18,292 nucleotides of DNA from Deltaproteobacteria bacterium (GTDB taxonomy: Bacteria; Desulfobacterota; GWC2-55-46; DRQE01), in contig JACRCB010000098.1 of assembly GCA_016219165.1 (NCBI GenBank), positions 1-18,292 on the forward strand, written 5' to 3'. Below the pieces are notes generated by a model that had not been told where the DNA came from, ran no database searches, and saw only the letters and a list, made by a program, of their open reading frames with translations. The stretch's first letter is position 1, and every line of letters starts with the position of its first letter. This document shows positions 1 through 7,296 of this stretch, one piece after another. Made by a program: the position numbers and the translations under genes.

Positions 1-1183
1 CGGCGCCGAGCCCGCACTCCGAAGCGAGCCTTCCTATCCCGACATGGGCCTCATAAGCCCCCTCTCCGAGTTCGTGCATGTCGCCCAGCACGGCGACCCT
101 TCTTCCGCCGAGGGATGCGAGCGTTTTAAGCGCGGCGCCGACGGAATCGGGGTTTGCATTATACGTATCGTCCATGACAATCCACCTTTTAAGCCTCACC
201 ACCCCCATCCTGCCCGGCGGGAAAACAAGGGAACCAAGCCCCCTCTCCACTTCCCCGGCCCCCGCGTTAAACGGAACCACGGCGGCGATTGCGGCCGCGG
301 CATTGTACGCATTGGAAAGAAACGGCGAATTAATCTTCGCAACAAGAGGATTCCCCGGGTACGCCCTGACCTCGAAGACGACCGTTAAAACTCCTTTGGC
401 GTCCAGACGGCATTCCTTTATCCGGACGTCCGCACCGTCGGCCTTTCCGAACGTGACCTTCCCGGTTTTGCGGCCTCCCGTAAGTTTCCCCATAAGTTTC
501 CCCATGAGCGGGTCGTCTAAGTTTACGACACTCACTCCACCTCTATCCAGGGAGGCGTAGAGTTCAAGTTTTTCCTTCGCGACCATTTCAACGGTTGAAA
601 GCCCCTCAAGGTGCGCCCTCCCTATGTTCGTAATCACCGCGACATCGGGCCTCGCTATCTCGGAGAGCCTTTTCATTTCCCCTCTTTCGCTTATGCCGAG
701 TTCCGCAACGATACAGTCGTGAACGTTATTTAAAGACAGGAGGGTGAGGGGCAGTCCCAAGAGGTTGTTCATATTGCCGGAGGTCTTTAAAACGGTCATT
801 GATTGCGAGAGTATGGAGGCTATCATCTCCTTTGTAGTGGTCTTTCCGCTTGAGCCGCTTACGGCAATAAGAGGGATATCCCTTAAGCCCCTTACGAAAG
901 AGGCCAGGTCCCCGACGGACTTTAAGGTGTCGCCTACCGATACGACGTTACTGTAACCCCCGGCCCCAAACCCCTCCTCTATAACGGCGCCTATTGCGCC
1001 TTTCCCGTAGGCCGCTTCCACGAAATCGTGGCCGTTCCTCTCCTTCCCCCTGAGGGCAAAGAAAACCTCGCCGGGCCTTAAACTCCTCGAATCGATAGAT
1101 ACCCCTTTTATCTCGCTCTCGGGCCGGCCGGAGAGAAGCCGTCCGCCTGTTGAGGATACGATATCCTTTATTGTAAGCCTCAC
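1..1183 (-). CDS. murF: UDP-N-acetylmuramoyl-tripeptide--D-alanyl-D-alanine ligase, 3' end missing
   Basis: MurF is the cytoplasmic ATP-dependent ligase that adds D-Ala-D-Ala to the UDP-MurNAc-tripeptide, the last soluble step of peptidoglycan precursor synthesis. About 394 codons are visible; the family is usually 450-470 residues, so the C-terminal domain lies outside the window. The N-terminal Mur domain is followed by a P-loop at residues 110-117 (GSSGKTTT), the NMNNLLGLPLTLL stretch near 137-149, and DDTYNANPDS near residue 350, all typical of MurF. The start is GTG at 1183, which overlaps the murE stop as GTGA and implies translational coupling. The P-loop reads GSSGK, a minor variant. 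Family assignment is secure from motifs and position in the dcw operon. Confidence 0.96.
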   Translation of the reverse strand, partial: MRLTIKDIVSSTGGRLLSGRPESEIKGVSIDSRSLRPGEVFFALRGKERNGHDFVEAAYGKGAIGAVIEEGFGAGGYSNVVSVGDTLKSVGDLASFVRGLRDIPLIAVSGSSGKTTTKEMIASILSQSMTVLKTSGNMNNLLGLPLTLLSLNNVHDCIVAELGISERGEMKRLSEIARPDVAVITNIGRAHLEGLSTVEMVAKEKLELYASLDRGGVSVVNLDDPLMGKLMGKLTGGRKTGKVTFGKADGADVRIKECRLDAKGVLTVVFEVRAYPGNPLVAKINSPFLSNAYNAAAAIAAVVPFNAGAGEVERGLGSLVFPPGRMGVVRLKRWIVMDDTYNANPDSVGAALKTLASLGGRRVAVLGDMHELGEGAYEAHVGIGRLASECGLGA

Positions 1184-2685
1184 CTCTGAAAAACCTCCTC
1201 CTTCGCTGCCCCTTTGAGAAAACCCTTTAACGCCTCCCTGTCATCGAAGGGAAATCTGGCGCCCTTGACAATCTGATAGTCCTCGTGCCCCTTTCCGGCA
1301 ACGAGCACCGTGTCCGCCTTCCCCGCAATCTCCACCGCCTTCCTGATGGCCTCGAGTCTGTCCGGTATCACCATGTAGCCCCTGTCTAAAGCGGATACGC
1401 CCGCGGCCTGGTATTTCTTCACGCCCCCGAGCCCCTTTTCTATCTCCTTTATTATTTCGAGCGGGTCCTCGTCCCTCGGATTATCGGATGTAAGGATTGT
1501 CATGTGGGAAAACCTTGCGGAGATGGCTCCCATAAGGGGTCTCTTGGTCCTGTCCCGGTTTCCGCCGCAGCCGAAGACCGTAATTATTCTGCCCTTTGAA
1601 CTGCCGGTGAGGACCGAAAGGGTCTTCTCCAACGCATCCGGCGTGTGGGCATAATCCACATACGCCGTCGGGCTTACGCCTATCCTCTCGAGCCTTCCGG
1701 GTACGCTTTTAAGCTCCGAGACCCCCCTGCCTATAATATCGAGGTCGAATCCCAGCACGCACCCGGCGCCTACGGATGCGAGTATATTGTAAAGGTTGTG
1801 CTCTCCCACAAGAGGGGAACGGACCGTGACAGTCCCCCTCGGCGTGTATATTGCCGCGGATATGCCGTCTTCTGTAACGGAATAATCGGTCGGCCATATG
1901 TCGGCGTTCCTTCCGAGGGAGTACCCGAGCGAGGCCCTTGTATTTTTCTTCAATTCGGCCCCCCATTTATCATCGATGTTTATTATCGCCACGGCGCGGC
2001 CCGGGTCGAAAGAAGGGGAAGTGAAAAACTTGGCCTTCGCCTCGAAGTACTCCTCCATCGTATGGTGGTAGTCGAGATGCTCTGCAGTAAGGTTCGTGAA
2101 TATCTTTACTCCGAACCTCACCCCCTCGACCCTCAACTGGTCTATGGCATGGGAGGATACCTCCATTACACAGTGCGTAACGCCGCTATCCACCATATCC
2201 CTTAAAAGTTTCTGGAGGGCGGGCGCATCCGGGGTCGTCCACGGCGCGGGGAGGAGTTTCGCGCCGTATCTGTAATTCACGGTGCCGATGACGCCGCAAA
2301 CCAGTCCCGCCTCCCTGAATACCGACTCTATAAGATACGTTACGGTGGTCTTTCCGTTCGTCCCGGTAACGCCAACCGTCTTAAGTTTCTTTGTGGGCTT
2401 GTTGAAAAACCTGTCGGATATCCTTGCAAGGGCGCTTCTCGCATCCTTGACTACAACCTGAGGGCAGGCGGTCCCCGCCGCCGCCTTCTCCGTAACAACC
2501 ACGCTCGCCCCTTTCTCCGCCGCCTCTTTTATGAAGGGAAGGACGTCTTTTTTACCCCCCCCTATCGCCGCAAAGAGATTGCCCGCGGATACCTCCTTTG
2601 AGTTGCAGACAACGCCGGTAACCTCGATATCTTCCATCCCCTCCGTAGGGCAATCGAGGGAATATATGAGTTCCTTTAACTTCAT
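1180..2685 (-). CDS. murE: UDP-N-acetylmuramoyl-tripeptide synthetase, meso-diaminopimelate type
   Basis: MurE adds the third amino acid to UDP-MurNAc-L-Ala-D-Glu in the cytoplasm. The protein has 501 residues, normal for the family. Visible motifs are the P-loop GTNGKTT (108-114), the TTPDAP substrate loop (150-155), the EAKAKFF segment (215-221) containing the lysine that is carbamylated in this family, the H-x-P-D motif of the catalytic core (347-350) and DNPR at 401-404. DNPR is the known specificity motif for meso-diaminopimelate, so a DAP-type, Gram-negative-like wall is expected. The ATG has no Shine-Dalgarno sequence in front of it, but MKLKELIYSL matches the usual MurE N-terminus. 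A gap of 59 bases separates it from ftsI, and that gap holds an apparent promoter. Confidence 0.97.
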   Translation of the reverse strand: MKLKELIYSLDCPTEGMEDIEVTGVVCNSKEVSAGNLFAAIGGGKKDVLPFIKEAAEKGASVVVTEKAAAGTACPQVVVKDARSALARISDRFFNKPTKKLKTVGVTGTNGKTTVTYLIESVFREAGLVCGVIGTVNYRYGAKLLPAPWTTPDAPALQKLLRDMVDSGVTHCVMEVSSHAIDQLRVEGVRFGVKIFTNLTAEHLDYHHTMEEYFEAKAKFFTSPSFDPGRAVAIINIDDKWGAELKKNTRASLGYSLGRNADIWPTDYSVTEDGISAAIYTPRGTVTVRSPLVGEHNLYNILASVGAGCVLGFDLDIIGRGVSELKSVPGRLERIGVSPTAYVDYAHTPDALEKTLSVLTGSSKGRIITVFGCGGNRDRTKRPLMGAISARFSHMTILTSDNPRDEDPLEIIKEIEKGLGGVKKYQAAGVSALDRGYMVIPDRLEAIRKAVEIAGKADTVLVAGKGHEDYQIVKGARFPFDDREALKGFLKGAAKEEVFQR

Positions 2686-2702
2686 CTTGTATGGAATAAT
2701 AT

Positions 2703-2711
2703 ATTATACCA
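2703..2711 (-). promoter_or_regulatory. probable internal promoter of murE (extended -10)
   Basis: On the minus strand the ftsI-murE gap reads TGGTATAAT, a perfect extended -10 element. No good -35 hexamer lies 17 bases upstream, as is common for extended -10 promoters. Transcription would begin near 2696, about 11 bases before the murE ATG, leaving an mRNA with almost no leader and no Shine-Dalgarno sequence. This is a sequence match only. Confidence 0.5.
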
Positions 2712-2744
2712 AAAACTCATATCTCACCCGATGAAAACTCCGCC

Positions 2745-4745
2745 CTACCGGAATACGACCTGAATGTTTCCTTCCCTCGGCATCAAGGCTCCGGGAAGCG
2801 GTGTTTGCGCTATCGCCCTGCCGCTTCCTCTTACATCCACCCTTAGCCCCTTTGCCCCGGCAAACTTAAGCGCGGACCTTATGGTCATCCCCCGGAAATC
2901 CGGTGAAACCTCGGGCCCCGCGCCCCGGTCCGGCTGCATATCTTCCGTGTCCGCATTCAGAGCGGCGGGGTTATCTTTTGAAAACTTTGCCTCCTGAATC
3001 ATTTTGCCCCGGCCATTGTTATCCGGATTATTCGGGTTATCCGGCGCATTCCCGTTATTGAACACCCCGAGATAGGCGAGGCTTTCTTCGGCTATCTCTC
3101 TAAAGACCGGCGCGGAAATAACACCTCCCGAGTACTCCTTCTTGGGCTCATCCACGGTAACGACTATTGTAAGCCTCGGGTTTTGGGCCGGAACAAATCC
3201 CATGAATGTAGCCACGTATTTACCCGGCTCGTAACCGCCGCCCGCGGGATTCGCCTTCTGCGCGGTCCCTGTCTTCCCGGCTACGTCAAAACCCACTCCG
3301 AGAGAGGCCAATTCCCCCGTGCCGCCTTTACCTGTAACCTCCGTAAGTATCTCCGTCACCTTCCTGGCGGTGCCTTTCGATATGACCCTTCTTAAGATGG
3401 CCGGATAGAAATCTTCCACGGTATTCCCTTCATGATTCCTTATGTATCTTACCACATGCGGCTTCATGAGGAATCCGCCGTTCGCTATCGAGGAGAGGGC
3501 GTTTGCGAGTTGCAGCGTGGTAATGGAGACCCCCTGGCCGAACGATATCGTGTCTACCGATACGCCCGACCAGTGGCTGTAATGGGGAAGCATTCCATCG
3601 GCCTCTCCGGGAAGGTCCACCCCGGTCTTCTCCCCGAAGCCGAACAATTTAAGGTAACTGTAGAGGTTCCTTTTCCCGAGTTTTTCGCCTATCTTTGCGG
3701 CCCCGATGTTGCTCGAATGTTTGATTACATCCCTTACGGAAAGCCATCCATACCTTTTAACATCGTGGAATACCCTGTCTTTGACCTCATATCTTCCGTT
3801 CCCGCAGTAAAAGAGTTCCTCCGGGCTTACGATGCCTTCTTCCATGGAAGCGGACAACAAAAACGCCTTTATGGTCGAGCCCGGCTCGAACATGTCCGTT
3901 ACCGCGCGGTTACGCCGGGCCTCGGGGCCGGAGCCTCCGGGGTTATTGGGGTCGTAGGTGGGGAAACTCGCCATGGCCAGCAGTTCTCCGGTGGAGGGGT
4001 CCATGACCACCGCGGTCCCTCCCTTTGCCCCGTAGCTATCGACGGCCTTCTTGAGGGCCTTTTCCGCTATGTACTGGACCGTTTTGTCTATCGTCAGAAC
4101 AACGTCCATGCCCTCCACGTTCCCTCTTATGTCTTCGAACAAAAGAAGCCTCCCCCTCGCATCCCTTTCCGCCTTGAGCGTAAACGGCTCCCCTTTGAGG
4201 CGCTCGTCATAATTGAGTTCAACCCCTTCAAGCCCGTTTGAATCCACACCCGCAAAGCCTATGAGATTTACGGCGAGGCTTGTGGGATAGAACCTGCGGT
4301 TTTCCTTCACCATGCCTATCCCCTTAAGCCCCTTTACCGCCTCCCTCTGGGGCGAGGTAAGGTCCACCTGCCTTTTAATCCAGACAAACTGGCGCTTCGC
4401 GTTAATGCGTTTCGTCAAATCCTCCCTATCCATCGGGAGGACCGTTGCGAGCGCATGCGTTACCCTGTAGGAATCCTCGATGGTTCTCGGCTGGGCGAAA
4501 ACGGAATCGACCTCGATGCTGACGGCCAACTCATCGAGGTTTCTGTCGAATATGCTGCCCCTTTTCGACGGCACGGTTACGGTCTTCTCATGCTGGAGGA
4601 GTGCCCTCTCCTCCAGGTCCCCGCTCCTTACAACCTGCAGATAGAACGCCCTCGAGAATATCGCCCCGAAGGAGAAAACAAACACTCCAAGGACGAGCAT
4701 TATCCTCATCTTAAGCCGTCTTGCGTGATTTTTCGCGGTCCTCAT
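2745..4745 (-). CDS. ftsI: division-specific transpeptidase FtsI (penicillin-binding protein) with C-terminal PASTA domain
   Basis: This is the septal peptidoglycan cross-linking enzyme (class B PBP) anchored in the inner membrane. The 666-residue protein starts with a basic segment and one membrane helix at about 14-33, then a PBP dimerisation domain (about 55-210), then the transpeptidase domain with the three catalytic motifs: STIK at 290-293 (active Ser290), SSN at 344-346 and KTGT at 491-494. After an Asn/Pro-rich linker (about 563-580) and a disordered stretch, residues 612-666 look like one PASTA domain ending at the stop. PASTA is absent from E. coli FtsI but occurs in other phyla, where it binds peptidoglycan or partner proteins. 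The ATG overlaps the ftsL stop as ATGA, so translation is coupled. The symbol rests on position next to ftsL and on the motifs. Confidence 0.95.
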   Translation of the reverse strand: MRTAKNHARRLKMRIMLVLGVFVFSFGAIFSRAFYLQVVRSGDLEERALLQHEKTVTVPSKRGSIFDRNLDELAVSIEVDSVFAQPRTIEDSYRVTHALATVLPMDREDLTKRINAKRQFVWIKRQVDLTSPQREAVKGLKGIGMVKENRRFYPTSLAVNLIGFAGVDSNGLEGVELNYDERLKGEPFTLKAERDARGRLLLFEDIRGNVEGMDVVLTIDKTVQYIAEKALKKAVDSYGAKGGTAVVMDPSTGELLAMASFPTYDPNNPGGSGPEARRNRAVTDMFEPGSTIKAFLLSASMEEGIVSPEELFYCGNGRYEVKDRVFHDVKRYGWLSVRDVIKHSSNIGAAKIGEKLGKRNLYSYLKLFGFGEKTGVDLPGEADGMLPHYSHWSGVSVDTISFGQGVSITTLQLANALSSIANGGFLMKPHVVRYIRNHEGNTVEDFYPAILRRVISKGTARKVTEILTEVTGKGGTGELASLGVGFDVAGKTGTAQKANPAGGGYEPGKYVATFMGFVPAQNPRLTIVVTVDEPKKEYSGGVISAPVFREIAEESLAYLGVFNNGNAPDNPNNPDNNGRGKMIQEAKFSKDNPAALNADTEDMQPDRGAGPEVSPDFRGMTIRSALKFAGAKGLRVDVRGSGRAIAQTPLPGALMPREGNIQVVFR

Positions 4746-5077
4746 TTGATATTAATCACCTGTCCGCCCTTTGGGTACGCAAGTCCCATCTCCGCACCTA
4801 TCTTTTCCACCCTCTGCGGAGACTTAAGTTCCGTGAGTTCAAACCTCAGGCGCCTGTTTTTTTCCAACAGCGCCGCCCGGGCCTCATTCAATCTGGATAT
4901 CTCGTAGCCAATGTCCACCACCTTGAGCCTGCTCCACAGATACAGAGAGACCACCGCAACGGTTACGGTCACGGCCAGAAACGAAAGGTACATGAACCTT
5001 ATACCCTTCTTCCCTCCCCCCTTCGCCCTTATTCCACGTTCCCCGAAAACGCTTACTCCTATAGCGGCGCGCGCCAT
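4742..5077 (-). CDS. ftsL: cell division protein FtsL
   Basis: FtsL is a small bitopic inner-membrane protein of the divisome that pairs with FtsB and helps activate FtsWI. The 111-residue product has a basic cytoplasmic N-terminus, one hydrophobic helix at about 29-47, then a periplasmic coiled coil (about 52-85) rich in Leu, Glu and Arg, and a short tail. Sequence conservation in this family is weak, so the call rests on size, topology and location between rsmH and ftsI. A strong ribosome binding site, AGGAGGAGG, lies about 8 bases before the ATG and overlaps the rsmH stop codon. The gap to rsmH is 16 bases. Confidence 0.9.
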   Translation of the reverse strand: MARAAIGVSVFGERGIRAKGGGKKGIRFMYLSFLAVTVTVAVVSLYLWSRLKVVDIGYEISRLNEARAALLEKNRRLRFELTELKSPQRVEKIGAEMGLAYPKGGQVINIK

Positions 5078-5093
5078 TAAGAAAACCTCCTCC

Positions 5094-6026
5094 TCAAATC
5101 CTCTCTATAGCCCTCAATCGCGCGCTCCTCGCCCTCGGGTTTGACCGGACTTCCTCGCGGGCCGGGAAAACGACCTTTTTCGTCAGGAGTTTCGCCTTGG
5201 GGGTAAGGCCGCAGACGCATTGCGGGATATCTGACGGGCAGACGCATCCGCGGGAAAAACTTCTAAAGGTTTCCTTTACGATTCTGTCTTCGAGGGAGTG
5301 AAAGGAAATAACGACCATCCTGCCCCCGGTCCTCAACACATCTATTCCTTCTTCCAATCCGGTTTTGAGATTTTCAAGTTCGTTATTTACCGCTATCCTT
5401 AATGCCTGAAAGACCCTTGTAGCCGGATGGGTCTTAGAGTATCCCCGGCCGACACACCCTGCTACGACCTGTGCGAGTTCTCCGGTAGTCGAGATGCCTT
5501 CTTTCTTCCTTGCCTCCACTATGGCCCGGGCTATCTTTCTCGCCCTTTTCTCCTCCCCGTAGAGGAGTATTATCCTTTCGAGTTCTTTCTCTTTAAGACC
5601 GTTTACGAGCTCAAAGGCGGAGGTGGGATTACGCCTGTCCATCCTCATATCCAATCTCGCATCGCGCATGAAACTGAATCCCCTTTCCCCTCTTTCGAGT
5701 TGATACGAGGAGACCCCCACATCCAAAACCATTCCGTCTACCTTATCGAGCCCCTCATGCCCGAGTAATCTCTTTATATCTTTGAAATTCTCTCTCATGA
5801 TAACCACCCTGCCGGTGAAGGGTTCAAGGAGGGCCGTTGCCTCTTCTATCGCATCCCCGTCGACGTCGAGCCCTATAACCCTTCCATCCGGCCCGGTTGC
5901 CTTCAGTATCGAAAGTGTGTGTCCTCCGCCGCCGAGGGTTAAGTCGACATATATCCCGCCCGGCCTGCAGGCGAGGTAACTTACGACTTCATCCGCCATT
6001 ACTGGCAGATGCCCCCGCGTCCTCAA
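5094..6026 (-). CDS. rsmH: 16S rRNA (cytosine(1402)-N(4))-methyltransferase RsmH
   Basis: RsmH (MraW) uses S-adenosylmethionine to methylate N4 of C1402 in the decoding centre of 16S rRNA. From the chosen start the protein has 310 residues, close to the 313 of E. coli. Seen are the N-terminal HLPVMADEV, the SAM-binding VDLTLGGGGHT (about 27-37), DVGVSSYQLERGERGFSF with DMRMD, and VISFHSLEDRIVK near the C-terminus. I choose TTG at 6026 because it overlaps the mraZ stop as TTGA, matching the coupled starts elsewhere in this operon, and places HLPVM at the family's usual position. A longer reading frame runs into mraZ (to 6107) but adds no conserved residues. The ATG inside HLPVM is a less likely alternative. 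Confidence 0.94.
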   Translation of the reverse strand: MRTRGHLPVMADEVVSYLACRPGGIYVDLTLGGGGHTLSILKATGPDGRVIGLDVDGDAIEEATALLEPFTGRVVIMRENFKDIKRLLGHEGLDKVDGMVLDVGVSSYQLERGERGFSFMRDARLDMRMDRRNPTSAFELVNGLKEKELERIILLYGEEKRARKIARAIVEARKKEGISTTGELAQVVAGCVGRGYSKTHPATRVFQALRIAVNNELENLKTGLEEGIDVLRTGGRMVVISFHSLEDRIVKETFRSFSRGCVCPSDIPQCVCGLTPKAKLLTKKVVFPAREEVRSNPRARSARLRAIERI

Positions 6027-6451
6027 AGTCCGAGGCTCTCGAGCATATTGCTTATGTCCTCTTTCGACGCCGCTCCCTCCCGTGCATCCCACAATGCCTT
6101 GCTCCATATCTCAAACTGCTTGAAAGCGCCTATCATTACCACGTCCTTTTCCAACCTTGCGTATTCCCTTAACGACTGCGGTATGAGAACCCTCCCAAGT
6201 TTGTCGATGGGGCAGTCGGATGCGGAAGAATAAAAGAACCTCAGAAACATCCTCGTATCCTTCTTAAACTCCGACAGCCCGGCTATCCTCTCCTCAAGTA
6301 TCACCCACTCCTCGTGGGGATACGCTATGAGACAACTGTCATAGGTGGTGACAACGAGACGAAACTCCTCACCGAGGACATCCCTGAATTTGGAGGGGAT
6401 GCTTACCCTTCCCTTCGCGTCTATGGTATGTTCGAATCTGCCCCTGAACAC
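6023..6451 (-). CDS. mraZ: transcriptional regulator MraZ
   Basis: MraZ is a ring-forming DNA-binding protein of the AbrB-like fold that regulates its own dcw operon. The 142-residue protein has the expected two tandem MraZ repeats: the first begins FRGRFEHTIDAKGRVSIPSKFR (shown here as family signature DAKGRVSIP) and the second contains DKLGRVLIPQSLREYA near residue 83. Start is GTG at 6451, with a strong GAGGAGG ribosome binding site about 7 bases upstream. It is the first gene of the operon, and three tandem repeats matching the known MraZ operator lie about 75 bases upstream, consistent with autoregulation. Confidence 0.96.
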   Translation of the reverse strand: MFRGRFEHTIDAKGRVSIPSKFRDVLGEEFRLVVTTYDSCLIAYPHEEWVILEERIAGLSEFKKDTRMFLRFFYSSASDCPIDKLGRVLIPQSLREYARLEKDVVMIGAFKQFEIWSKALWDAREGAASKEDISNMLESLGL

Positions 6452-6526
6452 CCGGAACCCTCCTCATCTTTTTGAACGGACGTGAATATTAAGAATTGTC
6501 TCTTTTGTAACTTTGCTGTTCTATTT

Positions 6527-6556
6527 ATAACACTTTATACCACTACATCCCACTTT
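6527..6556 (-). promoter_or_regulatory. MraZ operator: three 10-bp tandem repeats
   Basis: On the minus strand three contiguous decamers read AAAGTGGGAT, GTAGTGGTAT and AAAGTGTTAT. Each carries the AGTG core in the same place. This matches the published MraZ box, short GTG(G/T)-centred direct repeats with 10-bp spacing upstream of mraZ. They begin right after the predicted transcription start (near 6557), so bound MraZ would be well placed to block transcription. Confidence 0.85.
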
Positions 6557-6563
6557 ACGGGTA

Positions 6564-6592
6564 ACTATATTCCCGATAAGGGTTTTTGTCAA
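6564..6592 (-). promoter_or_regulatory. dcw operon promoter (sigma70-type)
   Basis: On the minus strand a perfect -35 TTGACA (6592-6587) is followed by a 17-base spacer and TATAGT (6569-6564), five of six matches to the -10 consensus. Transcription would start near 6557, giving a leader of about 105 bases to the mraZ GTG. Confidence 0.8.
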
Positions 6593-6617
6593 GAAAATTT
6601 TGAGTTTTTATGGGATT

Positions 6618-6636
6618 GTGAACAACTTGTGGATAA
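6618..6636 (-). promoter_or_regulatory. two DnaA-box-like sites upstream of the dcw promoter
   Basis: On the minus strand 6636-6628 reads TTATCCACA, a perfect match to the strongest DnaA box, and 6626-6618 reads TTGTTCACA, one mismatch from the relaxed consensus TTWTNCACA. Both have the same orientation and lie one helical turn apart, about 25-50 bases upstream of the -35 hexamer. Binding is not shown. Confidence 0.5.
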
Positions 6637-6744
6637 CATGCGATGGGCTGTAAAAACTTCCGGTTCTTTAGAAAAAAATTTTTAGAGATAGGAAGGGATA
6701 AACCGGGAGCATTACAACGCGGGTAAACATCATGCGGACAAAAA

Positions 6745-7258
6745 AACAGAGGATGCAATAAGCCGGATTTTGTAATCCCGCTTTTGGCGGGACGGCGACC
6801 ATTCATCTGGACGGGGCGTTGCCGCACCGTTCGAGCAGCCAACCCGTTCCGCCTACCCTTTCGGGTATAAGGACGGGCAGTCCTTGAATAACGGAACCTA
6901 TTTGGCCTTGCACCGGGAGGGGGTTGCCGAGCACAGGCGGTCACCCGCCTGTCTGGTGGGCTCTTACCCCGCCGTTTCACCCTTACCGCGTCTTGGAATC
7001 CAAGGCGCGGCGGTTTATTTTCTGTTGCCCTTTCCCTGGGGTCGCCCCCGGTCGCCGTTAGCGACCTCCCTGCCCTGTGGTGTCCGGACTTTCCTCCCAG
7101 CGCCACTTTGGACAGGGCTTCCTCACATGACATTTAAAGCCAACGTGCCCAGCACCACTTTTGACAGGACTTCCTCTATAACATTCAAAGCCAACGTGTC
7201 AAAAGTGGTGCTGGACGTGTCCAAAGTGGCGCTGGGCGGCCACCTCGCATCCTCTGTT
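6745..7258 (-). ncRNA. rnpB: RNase P RNA, class A, with greatly enlarged P3 arm
   Basis: This is the catalytic RNA of RNase P, which matures tRNA 5' ends. Hallmarks on the minus strand include GAGGAAAGTCCGGAC (5' strand of the P4 core), AGGGTGAAACGGCGGGGTAA, GCAAGGCCAAATAGG, GGTTGGCTGCTCGA, AGATGAATGG and the 3' TCCGGCTTAT. The ends are set by a perfect 12-bp P1 helix (AACAGAGGATGC at 7258-7247 with its complement at 6756-6745), and P2 pairs 7244-7238 with the GGTCGCC that follows AGATGAAT. At 514 nt it is longer than usual (roughly 350-400 nt); the excess lies in P3 (7236-7096), which consists of two nested hairpin repeats. A run of seven T follows P1 and may help termination. Ends are accurate to a few bases. 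Confidence 0.95.
7096..7236 (-). repeat. nested pair of hairpin repeat elements forming the P3 arm of rnpB
   Basis: On the plus strand the outer 19-bp arms are CCCAGCGCCACTTTGGACA (7096-7114) and its exact complement at 7218-7236. Inside lie inner 18-bp arms CCAGCACCACTTTTGACA (7149-7166) and its exact complement at 7197-7214. The segments after each left arm (7115-7145 and 7167-7196) are also alike: GGGCTTCCTC...AAAGCCAACG and GGACTTCCTC...AAAGCCAACG. Outer and inner stems differ at two positions, and each change is compensated on the opposite arm. ACGTG directly flanks the inner copy on both sides, as expected of a 5-bp target-site duplication. Confidence 0.85.
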
Positions 7259-7266
7259 TAAGGAAC

Positions 7267-7296
7267 ATTATACACCGTCTATCGCGGCGTTTGCAA
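7267..7296 (-). promoter_or_regulatory. probable rnpB promoter overlapping the end of the RNase H gene
   Basis: On the minus strand TTGCAA (7296-7291), an 18-base spacer and a perfect TATAAT (7272-7267) end 9 bases before the P1 helix begins. The -10 hexamer includes the TAA stop codon of the upstream RNase H gene. The -35 matches consensus at only four of six positions. Transcription would start near 7260, which agrees with the 5' end drawn from P1. Confidence 0.6.

Noticed and set aside
1645..2205. Plus-strand reading frame (186 aa) within murE
   Set aside because: Antisense shadow of a complete, motif-supported murE.
3432..4241. Long plus-strand reading frame (269 aa) antisense to ftsI
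   Set aside because: It lies fully within the well-supported transpeptidase gene, has no recognisable domain, and reads as the complement of conserved FtsI codons.
6480..6640. Possible replication origin (AT-rich stretch with two DnaA-box-like sites)
   Set aside because: Only two boxes are present and none of the usual origin neighbours (dnaA, dnaN, rpmH) are here; regulation of the dcw promoter is simpler.
6660..6744. Dyad with AT-rich core near 6670-6697 as a terminator for rnpB
   Set aside because: The stem is almost only A-T pairs or needs distant GC arms, and the T-tract after P1 at 6746-6740 is a better candidate.
6555..7133. Minus-strand reading frame (192 aa) across the rnpB region
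   Set aside because: It overlaps conserved RNase P RNA core elements and the dcw promoter; its Arg/Pro-rich product has no domain.
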